A stretch of 64,000 bases of DNA from Zoroaster sp. YZ-2022 (taxonomy: Eukaryota; Echinodermata; Asteroidea; Forcipulatida; Zoroasteridae), in contig CM055816.1 in NCBI GenBank assembly GCA_029582265.1, forward strand, positions 80,098,472-80,162,471, read 5' to 3'. Below, in pieces: positions 42,829 to 55,202 of this stretch. The notes under the pieces were generated by a model that worked only from the letters and a program-made list of their open reading frames with translations, was not told where the DNA came from and ran no database searches. The first letter of the stretch is position 1; the number at the start of each line of letters is the position of its first letter. Position numbers and translations under genes: made by a program.

Positions 42829-45800
42829 GGGATATAGAAGATCCTTCAGTCCGTAGTAGTGGTCGCCAAATGTCGCTGATGTCCATAACCTACCCAGACC
42901 GGGGGATCTCCTATACCCTAAGTCAAACCCCCCTTTCCCCTGTGCGGGCGGGCGGGCGGGCGGGCGGCTGGGGAGAATCATGTTGCCCCGCAATATTTTC
43001 CTGTAATTTCTTAAACCCTGCAGCTGCCCACCACAAGACTTGCTTACTTTACCCTAACTTTAGGGTCAAACTATTATATCTTGGCATTTTTTTTGGGAAC
43101 ATTTTTGTTGGTAAATTAAAGTTTTATAATTCATTTTTAAATTGTTTTTTTTGTCAGGATTTTGTTCTTATTATTTTTTCCACAAAATGTTTGATGTGTT
43201 TATATGATCAACAAATTGTGGAAAGTATCAACTTCAGCTTCAGCGGGGGGGGCCATCTCTGGGGGTGTTTTACAGTGAAATATGGATAAATTGAACTTTT
43301 CTAAAGTGCGAAAATACACATTAAAATGAGCTCATCAGCATTGGTATTAAATTTTATTTTCTGCGATAATACAAACACAAGGAACAGGGATACACTGTAC
43401 AGTGTTATATCTTTACAGCAACTGTTTTCAAGTTAACCCCCCCAAAATCTACCAAATATTTTCATAGAATCTGATAATTAAAGCCAAACTGCACAATCAA
43501 GAAACTTTCACAAATGAGAAAAGGTGTGCCCATGTTCAGTAATTGTGAGCTATATGCCTAGAGTGGCCTTCGGACCTTGTGAGGGGGGCGATTTCATTTT
43601 AAAAAAGTATTTTTTTTCTACTTGAAACAGGTGCATTCCCAAACAGATTGTTTAATTTTGAACATATGGTGCTTTTGTTCCTTAAACCCCGGATGTATCA
43701 ATGCTGAGGTGTTCACAAATATCTTTCATTTTTTGGAAGCTAATTTTTAAGCCATTGCTTCTTTCTTACATCTGTTTGGCATTCTACATCTTTCCCCTTT
43801 CGTTGATGTGTTTCCAATGTGGGACTTGATGGTGGCCCTTTTCTGTACAGCTTCCTTCCCCCTTGTAGATCAGAAAAGTCCATTGTTCTCACTTTCCCCC
43901 ATTTCCTTTTGGATATTTTTCAAGGTCATTATGGTATTTACAGAGTGGTAGCACCCCTGCATTGTCCTGCCTATAGTATACCTTTTTGCAATTCAGACAT
44001 TACTTGCTTGATTTGTTTCAACGTGATGCATTATGGCAGTAACCGTGTGACTGTCTTGTTGGCTGTGATGTGGACCAGAGGGGAAGATTCAAACTCATTT
44101 TTAAAAGATCTGGTGAGTACAACTGACGGGTGCCACATTTCGCGCTTTCCAAACCAGTCACTCTTGCTTTACAGTACTGGAATAATTTCATTGCCAATCC
44201 TGTGTGATTAATACTGACTTATCATCTAACATGTCCAGAATGTCAGTTGGGCACTTTCTTGATTCAACTCACAATTGATGGCTTTTATAAGTGGATATCT
44301 TGGTCCCAAGAACTGAATTTCTTTATCTTCTACTTATCTCACACTGCTGAAGTGCACTTCGATTTCATTGACAACTTCATCCAAAATCTGGCATTAGTTT
44401 GCAAACATCGTTGTGTTGGTGGTCACAATAAATTTGGAAATCAGTATCTCTTGAATAGTGAAATTTTGCCTATTTTCAAGCCAACCATTCCCAGGATATG
44501 TTGAGTTTTTTCTTGAAAAAAATCCAAAAGAATATATTCTTTTATCTTGCTAAAAATTAAAATCAAAACCAGAAAGAATACACTAAAACGTGGTTACCAA
44601 GATCAACTGAAATGGTTGCCATAGTAACAACAAACTTTGCCAAAACTGCTATTGTAACAGCTAGACCCTTGGGATCAATAAATTCAGCAAGATTCATCGC
44701 AATGAGATGCAAGGTTTAAAATTGACGGGAAAATAGTATTTAAAATCTATTGTTGGAGCTCTGTCCCCCAATAGTGTTAAACCCCAGTTTGGCAATACCC
44801 CAGTGGTTTATTGGGACTGGACCATTCAAAAAAAAGGGGAAAGTTCCCGGCAACACTGCCAAGAATAAAGTTTTTTTCCCCCAGCTAATTTTTTAAATTT
44901 TCCCACAAGACCAATGTCTCATCTCAACAATATGTGGTCGATGTTGAAATCAGGGCACTACCATGGGGACCTGTCACCACAAAATGAGTTTAAAAATCGA
45001 AATTTAAACAATTGAGTTATTGATATTTCTGGATTCAGTAGAACAAGAGTTTTCCAATGACCCTTATAACACTGGGATTACAGCGATCCCCGGACCACCA
45101 GAGGGGATTTGTGGTTTTGTTTCCGTCTTTGTTTCAAGTTGTTTGTCAGAACACGGTAAAATTACCAACAAAATTGGTTTTAAATTGGGTTTTAATTGTC
45201 TCATCGAAATGAAAATTTGAATTCGATATACAGGCTGTAAGGAGATTTAAAAATTGCAAATATAATAACAAACAATTAGACCTCCTACCGTTTTTTCACT
45301 TTTCTTGCTGTACTGTGAAATGGTAAAAGTGCGACTTTATGCTCATTTTGTTGTAACAGGTCACGTTATGAGCGGTCAAAAATGGTATATTTTCATACTT
45401 TGAAAAGTCCAAAACACCCTATTTGAAATTAATGGTATAACCCACCAGATACTTGGTGATTATTTGTATACATTCAATGTAGCCTCTAAGGACCCCCCTA
45501 TCCATAACTTTTAAAGAAAATAATTTTCTACATTCTGTGTAATGGTAACGCGGCCTTGAAAATAGACAAATTTCACTATTCAAAATTGAAAAAATTGCCA
45601 AATAGCCTAAATTTTAATTTGGCTGTTGCCATGGCAACAAAGTTTTTAAAAATTTTTTTCCATATTTGTTAGTTTGGGGCAAAGGTCCATCAAATATAAA
45701 AGTATGAAGGAAATCCTTTTTTGGCCCGTGAACTTTTTTAAAAAAAATCTTGATATTTACAGTCCCTTACTCTTAAATTGAAAAAGTTGGATTGGTCACT

Positions 45801-48100
45801 ATGGCAAATTAGGGATGACTTGTTAGTATTTTGTACTGTTTTAAGGTATGGCTGGTCCAGGTCATTTGTTTTTCACGACGGGAAACTGTGAACAACAACA
45901 TAGTTACCCAGCCCATTTCGAGCTCCCGAAATGGGTTTTTTCTTTTTCCATCAAAGCCATTGCAATAATTAACCAAAACATCCCCAGTCAATTCAAAAAA
46001 ATCAGTGATATAAATTTTCCCGCATATTACTCATATTATTTACATTATCAGCGATGATTATGAAATAAAATTATAATTAGAAAGTTATACACTACAGGCA
46101 AATAGGACCACCCTAAGACACACGTCCAAACTTTGTAAGACACCAACTGGCTCGCAAAAAAAAACCCCAAATTATTTTGTGCAATTATTCGGTATTTATC
46201 CATTTAAGAATGGAGCAGTACGTGTAAAGTGTTGTGTCACTTATGTCGTCTCAATTTATATCGAACCCAGTACGTACTAGTTGTGCGCTCACGTGGGTCC
46301 CCGTTGAAAGCGCTCGCAATATACGGCACTCCCTTCCCCCGCGTGTTTTGAAGCAACTTGGGCTGTACCGTATATAATTATTCAGTTGGCTGTTGTGCTT
46401 AACAACATGGATACCCCTCAAAAAAAAGAGGTTGCTCACCATGAACTACAAGTTGTGGTAACTGTGGTTTTATGAATGAATTTCGTCTTGAGACTGGTCT
46501 CAACTGAAACCGGTCTCGAGCCCCATACAACATTAATACATTTTACCTTAGGAACCCAATGGGGCCCTATGCCCTCCCTAGCTCCCACAGAATAAGGGGG
46601 AAAATGAGCAGATTAGTATGAAACTAAAATGAATTTTCTTATTGACAACCTTATTTTCTTTTGACTTCTACCACAAAACTGAAAATATTTCTTTCACTTA
46701 TATTTTTGTCCACAGATGGTGAAAACAACTTGCAGACTGTTGGTTTGCAGTGATGTAAAACCATGCGTCTTCCATCTTCCCCATCGGGAGTTAAGCGGGT
46801 GAAAAGCAAAAATAACTCTAGTCTAGATGATGTCATCAATTCATTTATTGACTAAGTCGGTAAGGATATTACTGATACAAAACTTGACATTTCATGCATG
46901 CGGGGAATCAGCTAACAAACCCTCAGCATACGACCATTTGAATAAAGCATAACGGTGCTCCACAGTTGAAAAAATAATAATTATGTGTGGTTGTCATGCA
47001 TTCCGGCATGCATTGATAATGCTTATTGTTTCTTTACATTGAATAAGGATTGATTAGCCATCCTTGAAAATAGGCTCTATAAATTTACCAAAAAAATTAA
47101 TTTTTGATAAACGTTATATACAAGATTCTTTCAGCATCTTTATTATATTGTCAGTGTATAATGAAAATCTAACCTGAGTTTGTATTTATAAAAAACAATT
47201 GATGAATTTCAGTTGCTATAGTAAAACCAGGTATTGACCTAAAATTTGGGAAATATCTCATTTGAAAAATTGTATACAACCAATCATATCAACCTAAACC
47301 CGGGAGACCACTATTTTCTGCTATTACTCGTGGTCCCGCACCACAGGGTACGTCAACACATTCTTAACCTATCAAGCCTGGGCTTTTTTTCGTTCTCAGA
47401 CCGGGGGGACCTCATTGTTCCCTCCGTATTTTCTGTATTCTTCAGCCGATTTTCATGAAACTTTGACACGATCTATCGAATGTACAAAACTATAGGTCAC
47501 CCACAGCCAAATTTTGGGAAAAAATTTTTAAACCCTTTAAAGGGGGGTGTTGATGTTCTGTGACCTCAATCAAAATACTTTTCTGGTCGGATATTTATCA
47601 GGGCTCAAAAAATTGTCCCTGCCCTCCTTGCCCTCTAAAAGGGTTTTTTAAAATTTAACAGAAGGTGACGACGGACTAATTATTTGTGAGAAATTGAAAA
47701 CGTTTACAAACAGCTTTTGATTCATGACCTTAGGTAATGTTTGACTGTAGATTTTTTAAAGTAGTTTACTAATATTAAAAGTTACCATGCGCATTATTAT
47801 GAGGTGTTTGGGGTAATGGAGTATACAAGGCAAAATTATTGGTAATCAGGTCTGTTTTTAATCATAATTTGTAAGATTTGGGGCCAAAATTTGAGGATTG
47901 TGTAGTGTAAAATGGCTAATATCATGCCCCGGGGTCCTTGACTAGGCCATGAAAAAGTGGTCCTAATTTGATTTCAGCTGAAGGCCTTTTCCCAAAATGA
48001 ATACTTTCAGTGTGGGCGTTTTCACTAAGGTAGGGGGTGGTTTCCATTGGATGAGAATAACTCAACGGGCCTCTGGACTATGAAATTAAATTGAGAAGAA
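42829..48100. other. Uninterpreted segment between duplication blocks
   Basis: The first ~110 bases (42834-42942) match 7328-7445. The rest has no recognised repeat or gene. Open frames at 43819-44211 (130 codons) and 42816-43289 (157 codons) have no convincing splice sites or motifs, and the second runs over a (GGGC)n stretch. The sequence often shows runs such as aaaaaagg or cccccc that raise doubt about base accuracy. Confidence 0.4.
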
Positions 48101-48179
48101 AATAAAAGAACAGACATCAATCAATATTTTTTTCTTTTGTTTAAACATCTTAGGCTTATATTTTGTATTTAGCATTGGT

Positions 48180-48435
48180 TGGATGAGAGTTTATTTAGTG
48201 GGACTGGGGGGCACCCTGTGTGTTGTAGTACATTGGGGGATATGTACAGTGCTGCAATAACATCCCACTGTACTTATGATGACCATTTGACAACCTACCA
48301 TGTCCATGTACAACTCTTGATGATTGAGGAGCTTTGCTTCGATTTCGTTTTATTTGGGCATATAGCCTACACGATTAAACTTGAATTGAATTGTGCATAT
48401 ACCCTCAGCGATTAAACTTGAATTGAATACATGTT
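48180..48435 (+). repeat. Possible LINE 3' tail with TTGAA repeats
   Basis: The stretch ends with gattaaacttgaattgaa occurring twice (48371-48390, 48411-48430), the kind of short tail repeat that follows some non-LTR retrotransposons. No coding part is recognised upstream. Confidence 0.3.
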
Positions 48436-48877
48436 TTTTAAATCTGTTTAATTGCGGACGTTACAATTTTGATTTCTAAATATTGGTGTAAAGCTCATCA
48501 TGGTTCATCCTGCAGCATACGTTTAAGCGATGCGCAATACTTGAACATTTTGATCCTGCGCCTCAAGTTCTGAATAGGGGAAGGGCCGTAGCAAGGGTTG
48601 GGGGGGTGAACGACCCCCATATATTTTCCACTCGGCATTTAGAACCTCAGTCGACAAATAAAATCAAATGTCAGAACGAGGGTTGGCCCAGAATAATTTC
48701 AAGTGCTATGGATGTGCCGACTGCAAATGTATTGTGTTTCTAAGATTTGCCGATTTGTTTGTTTGTTATAATGGGTTTTCAGTTTGTACGTGCTTAATTG
48801 ACGAAGCCCTCCACACACAGCGCATCCCCGCAACAAAAAAAATCAACATTTTAAATAAAAATTCTACTACTTTTACC

Positions 48878-48879
<2 letters not shown>

Positions 48880-48911
<32 letters not shown>

Positions 48912-49900
48912 GATTTTAGCGCACATATCCACCCTGCTGGGCGCTCAAGGCCGAAACAAAGAAAAAAAATTTAAATCAAACAATATACAATGATAGATAG
49001 GGGGGTTATGTACCGAGATACGTACCTACAAATTACAATGCAATTATTATACATCATCTTTGAAGAGTTGTGACATAAGATGAGTTTTAAGCATCGACTT
49101 GAATCTGGTATACTATGACAAGATTTGAGTTTAGTTGGAAGATGATTCCAGAGTCTCAGCTGCGACGAAACGACCTATCACCCCAGTTCCGTTTTGAAGT
49201 TGGTTCCTTTAGGAGTGACATGTTGTGGAGCACTTGCGGATGGTAGACTTTAAGCGGGTTTAGAAATATAAATTGGGGCAATGTTTTAATAGATTTGTGA
49301 AAATAGTATAGTTTTAAAAAAAATTTCGGAACAGGAAGCCAGTGCAGTTGTTTCAAGATTGGCGTGATATGGCATGACTTTTTTGGGCAAAGTCACACCG
49401 AGCTGCTGTGTTTTGTATGTGCTGAAGACGAGATATTTGATTTTGCGGGGGACCGTAAAGGAGAGCATTCCCGTTATCGAGCCGTGATGTGACAAACGCA
49501 TGTATAATTTGTTCAGCAGCACTTTTATTCAAGATTTCCCAATTCGGCTTATATTTTGATATGAAATGATGATATCGAACAATGTTGGGGTATGTGGTTT
49601 AAAGTCATTGTCGAGTCAAATATAACACCCAAATTACTGCATGTAATGAGGGGTTATCTGCGATCACCAATTTAATAAATGGAAAAGAAACTTTAGACAA
49701 TTGCTGATGATCCAAATAGAACAATTCTGTTTTTCATCGTTCAATTTCAGGAAGTTTTGTCTCATCCAACTTGAATCTCTTGAAACATTTCTCCAGTGTT
49801 TTAATGCAGGAATCTTACTTTTTAATAGCTCATTGGGAAAACTTATAGTCTCAGCTATCCAACAATGTACATAAAATAGCAATCAAATACGGAAAGCCTA
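48880..49900 (-). pseudogene. 5'-truncated LINE, reverse transcriptase end and (TAA) tail
   Basis: Reading the minus strand from about 49850, shifted frames give WMRQNFLKLNDEKQN (the WM-NFLKLN-DKTE region), then YMRLSHHGSITGMLSF, STYKTQQLGVTL, LHWLPVPKFFLKLYYFHKSIKTLPQ and GDRSFRRS. These are the C-terminal signatures of non-LTR retrotransposon ORF2. A tail of TTA repeats at 48911-48881 (minus orientation) follows tgtgcgctaaaatc, a typical 3' end. Many frameshifts are present, so it is dead. Confidence 0.72.
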
Positions 49901-50347
49901 GGTTTTATGAATGAACCCCCTCGTCCCGCCCAGCCTTTCGCAGTGTTCCGAGATCGGGCGCATTCGCCGTAAAATTTGCTGCGCTCTGCTGAGGGCATCC
50001 ACTGGAGCTGTCTCCCCGCCGAGTCATTGTGATTGACGAAACGGGGTTTCCTATACCCATGCTTGCTCGATCTCACAGCTACTACAACGAAGTTACGAAG
50101 AGATAAAAAGTAAACACCATTTTTTGGTTGAAATTTTCAGTTGAAAGGTATGAGGGTGTCGAAAAATTTTACCCTTTTCTATCATATGTGAAAGTTTTGA
50201 GCGTAATTGTGTTTAGTTTTGAGCGGAGAGTGTATGGACAGTCGGTTCATCGAATGCTGCATTGATTAAAAAACAGGATTCCTAAAAAATTCTCGTCCGA
50301 TTTTCTTGATTTAAAAAACCCTTGTATTTCTTCATCAAGACCTTTAA

Positions 50348-50676
50348 TTTGATATAAATATTGAGTTACCACGATTATCAAATTTGCCTGCCATCCTCCA
50401 TGCCAAAACCGGTTTTATGTTTAAAAATATTCAGCTAAAATTGTTATTCCCAACCAACAGAAAGTTGAAAAGAAACTCAATGTTTGATCATATACAAAAT
50501 TGTGGTCTATAACAAAAAAAAATGTTTAAAGTTTCAACTACTTTTTGCAAAATGTTAATCACCTTTCACATTATTGGTCTTTTAAGAATTATTCATTAAA
50601 CTTGTGAGGGTAAAGTAAAAGCGCCCTCAAGAGTCTGTACATATTCACCTATACGTAAAAAACATTCTAATCACTT
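50348..50676. repeat. Dispersed repeat, left half, split by transposon
   Basis: Matches 5276-5610 in order (tttgatataaatattgag to cattctaatcactt). The match resumes at 55203 after the transposon, which restores the uninterrupted reading seen at 5605-5625. Confidence 0.85.
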
Positions 50677-51179
50677 TAGTCAGGTTCACTATGTATTTCT
50701 TGGGGGGTTTTATGGGATTTTCAAACCTATACATTTTGGAATCTTCAGACCTTGGAATCCAAAAAAATGTTGCCATTTGCACAGACACCGCATGTCGGGC
50801 CCTTTTGGACTTTCAAAATGGCCGCCAAATCAGAATTTCAACTATCTCGGCTTCAACACAACCTAGAAACTTGATTAAACATGCAAATCCTATGTTTCCT
50901 GAGTCAAAAATCCAATGGCACCCAGAATGTGTCAGGGAATTGCTCTGGGCCCCAAGAGGTAGCAAAGAAATTGCTACCCTAATCCTCCTTAGGCTACTGG
51001 TCCCCGCAAGTCACAGACATAATAGCAGATCTGATATTTTACATTAGCTCTATTGATTTTAGACATAAATGTATATATTTCAGAACAAATGTAGTCCTCT
51101 GTTGTTACGTGCATCCCCTCTCAGTCTCACCCCAACCCTGGCCTACCCGTTGCTGCACAGTGCACATCACACTGCAAGA

Positions 51180-51246
51180 TGAAAGTTTAACTCAGGACAC
51201 CACAACTTAGACTATTGTGTTCTAGTTGGTCCATAGCTGATAACAG
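51180..51246 (+). other. Possible non-coding first exon of the transposon gene
   Basis: The donor-like site aacag/gtaatg at 51246/51247 and the acceptor ttgtattttcag at 51938-51949 define a plausible 5' intron. It lies just upstream of the ATG at 51960. The 5' end of the exon is not visible. The intron contains repeated ttacattagttag words. Confidence 0.4.
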
Positions 51247-51949
51247 GTAATGTCTTGCTTATTTTAAACTTAATATAAAATCTTGACAAAGTAACATTGC
51301 TTACAGTTTTCCCAAACGCTGCTAGATTACATTAGTTAGGCTACAGCGACCTTGATCTTGCTAGCTAGCTGAAATGAGTAGCTAACTAGAATAGCATGTT
51401 AACTGTTGTTAGGTTATAATAGCTTTGTAGAATGATTTTCAAGCCATAGTGACAGCCAAAGCATCTATAGGTGCCATTAAGACCTATATGAACAGTAGTA
51501 ATACTACTAGATTACATTTTAGTTACAGAGTTTAAATACGTAGCTATTCTGCAACATGGAGTGTTTTCTAAGTAGCCTATTGTTAGAGTTCTCATAGCTT
51601 TGTCAAATTTTTAAAACCACTTGTTGACAGCCAGAATATCTAGCTAAAGGGGCCCTTTTTAGGGCCTACTATGTAATTATTATGTAGTAGTAGTAATAGG
51701 CTACTAGTTTACATTAGTTAGTTACAGATACATTGGTCTAAAGTGTTTTAATAGCATTTAATATAATTCTAGAATAGTTTGCAAACCATATGATGAACAT
51801 AGTAGCTACAGCTATGCTTATGTAATTATTACTACATTATAAAATATGACATAGTAATAATCCGGTTCATAAACCCCAATATTTTTAGTGACTTTCGAAG
51901 ATGCCTCTGATTCATGTATAATATGGTGGTTGTTGTTTTGTATTTTCAG

Positions 51950-54373
51950 AGCATAACTCATGATGGATGAAATCCCCGGTGATGATGATAACTCAGAGGA
52001 ACCTGTTGACTGGAAACTATGCATTTTCTGTCAGGGGGCTAACGCTGAAAGAGGAATTAGTCTCAATCCCAGGATTGATTCCTACCAGAAAGTACTTGAT
52101 GTGGTGACTGAGCGAGCTAGAGTACATGATGGACAATTTCGCAATCCCAAAAGGGGTCTCCAGGATGTACCAAAGAAAGCCCTTTACAAAGAAAATGACA
52201 TGGCATCGAAGCTGCATTCTTCCCACACCAGACAAAGTTACAGCGAGGAGGACCGCTTTGAATATTCAATGTCCACAGTACACTGTGCCGAAAAAAAAAC
52301 GTGGCTATAAGATCAAGCACAGAAATGGAAGCCAGTAGACCAGGAACCTCATGCCTTTCAAAGATCGCAACAAAACCTTTACTTGACATCCTATGCTTCT
52401 TCTGTCAAACAGATAATGGTCAAACTCTTCAAACTTAGAACTGAGAATGCAGGAAGGCACTCAGGGAGGCGGTTGATATTTCCCAAGATCCAGTGTTGAT
52501 GACAAGATTAACACTGCAATATCACCCAAATGATGCCCATGCAATAGATGTGAGATATCATAGGCAGTCTGGAGAGACCATGTGTTTCATGTCCTCAGGG
52601 AAACATACCCACGATAAGCCAAATGCACAACAGCAGACCTGCCCATGCAGATGTCATGTTTGGGTCGAGTTGATCAATCTTGTTGACATTAAAACTCAAG
52701 ACAAAGCATTTCTCCCCATGGATGACGTAGAAAGAACATACATTTCTATGCGGTGCGGGGTAGGCACAGAAGCACACACCAACGCTGACAAGCGATGGCT
52801 GAAGGATAGATTTGTCAGGGAAACTACCATGTAAAGTGTGTGAGGCAGACAGCCAGAAACAAGCCATCCATTCTTTCTGCCCTGAAGCCTGTGAAGAAGA
52901 TATGGTCCCATGTCATGACACAGGACCATGCAAGTGAAATGGACAACATGAAGATGTTGTACAAGACACTACTAATACGCAGAGGTATTGTAATTTCGAC
53001 AAGAAAGAACAACAGGCTGGGTTTCTGTATTGACAGGGGAAGATGTTCCACCAGAGTTATACAGCCTTAGGTGGATTTGGTAGGACCTGAAGAGGTTGCA
53101 AACAGAGACCAGGAGTAGGACAATGGACCAACATTCCGACAATAAGCCAGAACATCATGTATGCTTTCAAAACCAAAAAGGGAGGTGCAACACCAACTAA
53201 AGCAGATGACAGACACGTTCCGGATACAGCATGCCAGAGAAAACCCACAGGTTCTGGGTTTGGCACTTCCATTCATCATGACACCCGGGAAAAAAGAAAC
53301 TAATGGACCTCCTTCATTCCGAGCTACGTGTACCATACGGTCGGGCACTGCTTCTGGAAACAGCTATACAATGCTGTTGTGGAAAACTCAAGGCAGTTTG
53401 ATGGCTTGTAGTACCTCACTTCCTCAAAAAGGAACCGTTGTGTTCTTTGCAGTAACAATACTGACTTTTGAGGACACAGCTGAGGGAAGGCACCCACATG
53501 GGACAATCACTGCGGTATATCAGAAGGCCAATGCTCCAGGGAAGTCATTGCACCCAGTCTGGAACTTAAAGAAGCAAAAAATCATCAGTTGCTCCAACCA
53601 TGTACCATCAAGCCATGTACCAAACTTAAACCCGGAGTGGTCCAGAGAGCACAAAGATTTGGGTCAACACTACAGGAGTTGCTGAGTCTTATCCCAAATG
53701 ACCACCAAAGGCTGGGTCATCGCAGCTCCCTGTCTAGGGAAAAGGGGGAGAGAGCAAAAACCCTGGTTGGGCTGGATTCAAGTCCCATGTCATCAGCCAA
53801 CCTTGACCCACGTTGGCACTACCGCTACTGCCAGAAGTTGCCTTGGGGTGGTCTACAATGCTCACCGTGATTCTACAAGCATCCCAGTTGAGGAGGTTGG
53901 TTGTTGGTGAAGACCATCCAACAGTGATAACCTTCGACATGGCCTTATACGAAAGGGAGTGCAGCTGGTAGACTCAAGGGGTGATTTGAAAGAACAGTTC
54001 TTCCCAGACTGGGCGAGCTACACACTGTGATGGCAGCACTGCGGGCACTAGGTACATCCATGAAAATTTAGGGATAGATGATGCATGGATTGAGGCTGGT
54101 GTGTATGGCCCTGCCCCCACACGGGCAGATCCTGACTGTGGCCACTACAAAAGAACTCTTCGGGACACATCCACACATCTTGGCTCTGATAACTTCTCCT
54201 GGAAAATTCTTGAAAAGCCACACATCAAATCCATCTACTCCCAGCCAGTGGTGGGTGTCCAGGAAGCCTGTGCAAGATCAGCTGTTGACAAAAGCACAAG
54301 GAAGAATGCATTGCTAAACCCAAAAGACCACCTGATCCAAACCCTCACAGACGAAAGGTGTTCCGAACAATGA
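51950..54373 (+). pseudogene. Transposon-borne gene of an uncharacterised family, decayed
   Basis: From the ATG at 51960 (MMDEIPGDDDNSEEP) the frame reads DWKLCIFCQ. Then in shifted frames come TWHRSC (52198-52215), FFCQTDNG with REAVDISQDPVLMTRL (52395-52515) and NDAHAIDVRYH (52530-52562). Next are ARNKPSILSALKPVKKIW (about 52850-52905) and, near the end, PRLGELHTVMAALRALGTS (54008-54060) with IDDAWIEAGVYGPAPTRAD. The paired Cys, WH-C and YH positions suggest zinc binding. I recall similar uncharacterised proteins, multi-copy in cnidarian and other marine invertebrate genomes, but cannot name the enzyme class. At least six frameshifts are present. As the only gene inside the inverted repeats, it is the candidate transposase. 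Confidence 0.6.
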
Positions 54374-54783
54374 AAACATGGAAGCAGAAAATGCTGTAAT
54401 GCAATTTTTGTCACCAAAACTACCTCCACCATGTTGAAACCATCCTGTTTCTTCTTTTATCCAAGACCCTTCATTGCTGGGAATTCCAGTGTTTTCAGAA
54501 CCTCCACTCCTATACCATCGTCTCTGAACCCTGTACCCTACTCTCATTCCCATCTGATTGGACTGATCTTCCAGCTTGTTTAGAGACAACGGACCCTCCT
54601 AGGGGCTCACTCTCCAGATCTGGACATTCACTTGGTTAGCCTCAGCCCATAAATTGCGTTTTATATTGGGAGCCATTTTTCTTTTATAAATATGTTACTA
54701 GTAATTGTAAAGATTGCTTAGTCGCTGCTTTTGGGGTTTTGAGTTTTCCGTGCTGACTGACTGCCGATACCAGCCTATGGTGT

Positions 54784-54789
54784 AATAAA
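54784..54789 (+). terminator. Polyadenylation signal inside the transposon
   Basis: AATAAA (ggtgtaataaatg) follows the last recognisable coding motif by about 400 bases and precedes the right inverted repeat. Confidence 0.4.
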
Positions 54790-55202
54790 TGTATATCAAT
54801 ATATGTTAGATTATAGTTTTCATTTACCCTTTTTCATTGTTTATATAAACCTGTCACATTTGAGTATTTTTTCCCAGGACTTCTGACATAGGGCAGTGGG
54901 ATTAGGTAACTTTCCGTTCCACCCCTTTGGGCCCACAGCAAGATTGTGAAACACAATCTGAAGTAACCATTGGATTCCTTACCAAGAAAACATAGATGGG
55001 CATATTTAATTACGTTTTAGGTTGTTTAAGGGCTGAAATGCTTTCGGCGGGCCCTTTTTAAAGTCCAAAAAGACAGCAATGTCTGTGCAAATGGGAACAT
55101 TGGTTTTTGGGTTCCCAAGGTCTCAAGATTCCAAAAAAGTATAGGTTTGTAATCCCATAAACCCCACAGAAGTACATTTTTACACAGTGAACCTGACTAC
55201 TT

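Larger units (their letters stand above)
50677..55199 (+). mobile_element. 4.5-kb DNA transposon with ~300-bp inverted repeats
   Basis: Begins TAGTCAGGTTCACT and ends AGTGAACCTGACTA. The inverted similarity continues imperfectly for about 300 bases on each side (ttatgggatt, gacctt, ccaatgg). The 3-bp repeat CTT (50674-50676, 55200-55202) is present once at the empty site in the duplicate near 5612, which fixes the borders. Inside is one spliced, decayed gene on the plus strand. A 3-bp duplication rules out hAT and Tc1-type insertion. I cannot assign the superfamily. Academ- or CACTA-like mechanisms are possible by duplication length only. Confidence 0.85.

Noticed and set aside
42816..43289. 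157-codon open reading frame on plus
   Set aside because: It runs across a (GGGC)n stretch and homopolymers, starts inside a foldback fragment and shows no domain or splice signals.
43819..44504. 130- and 85-codon open frames, and antisense frames with protein-like wording
   Set aside because: Neither strand gives a motif I can name or consistent splice borders, and base accuracy is doubtful here.
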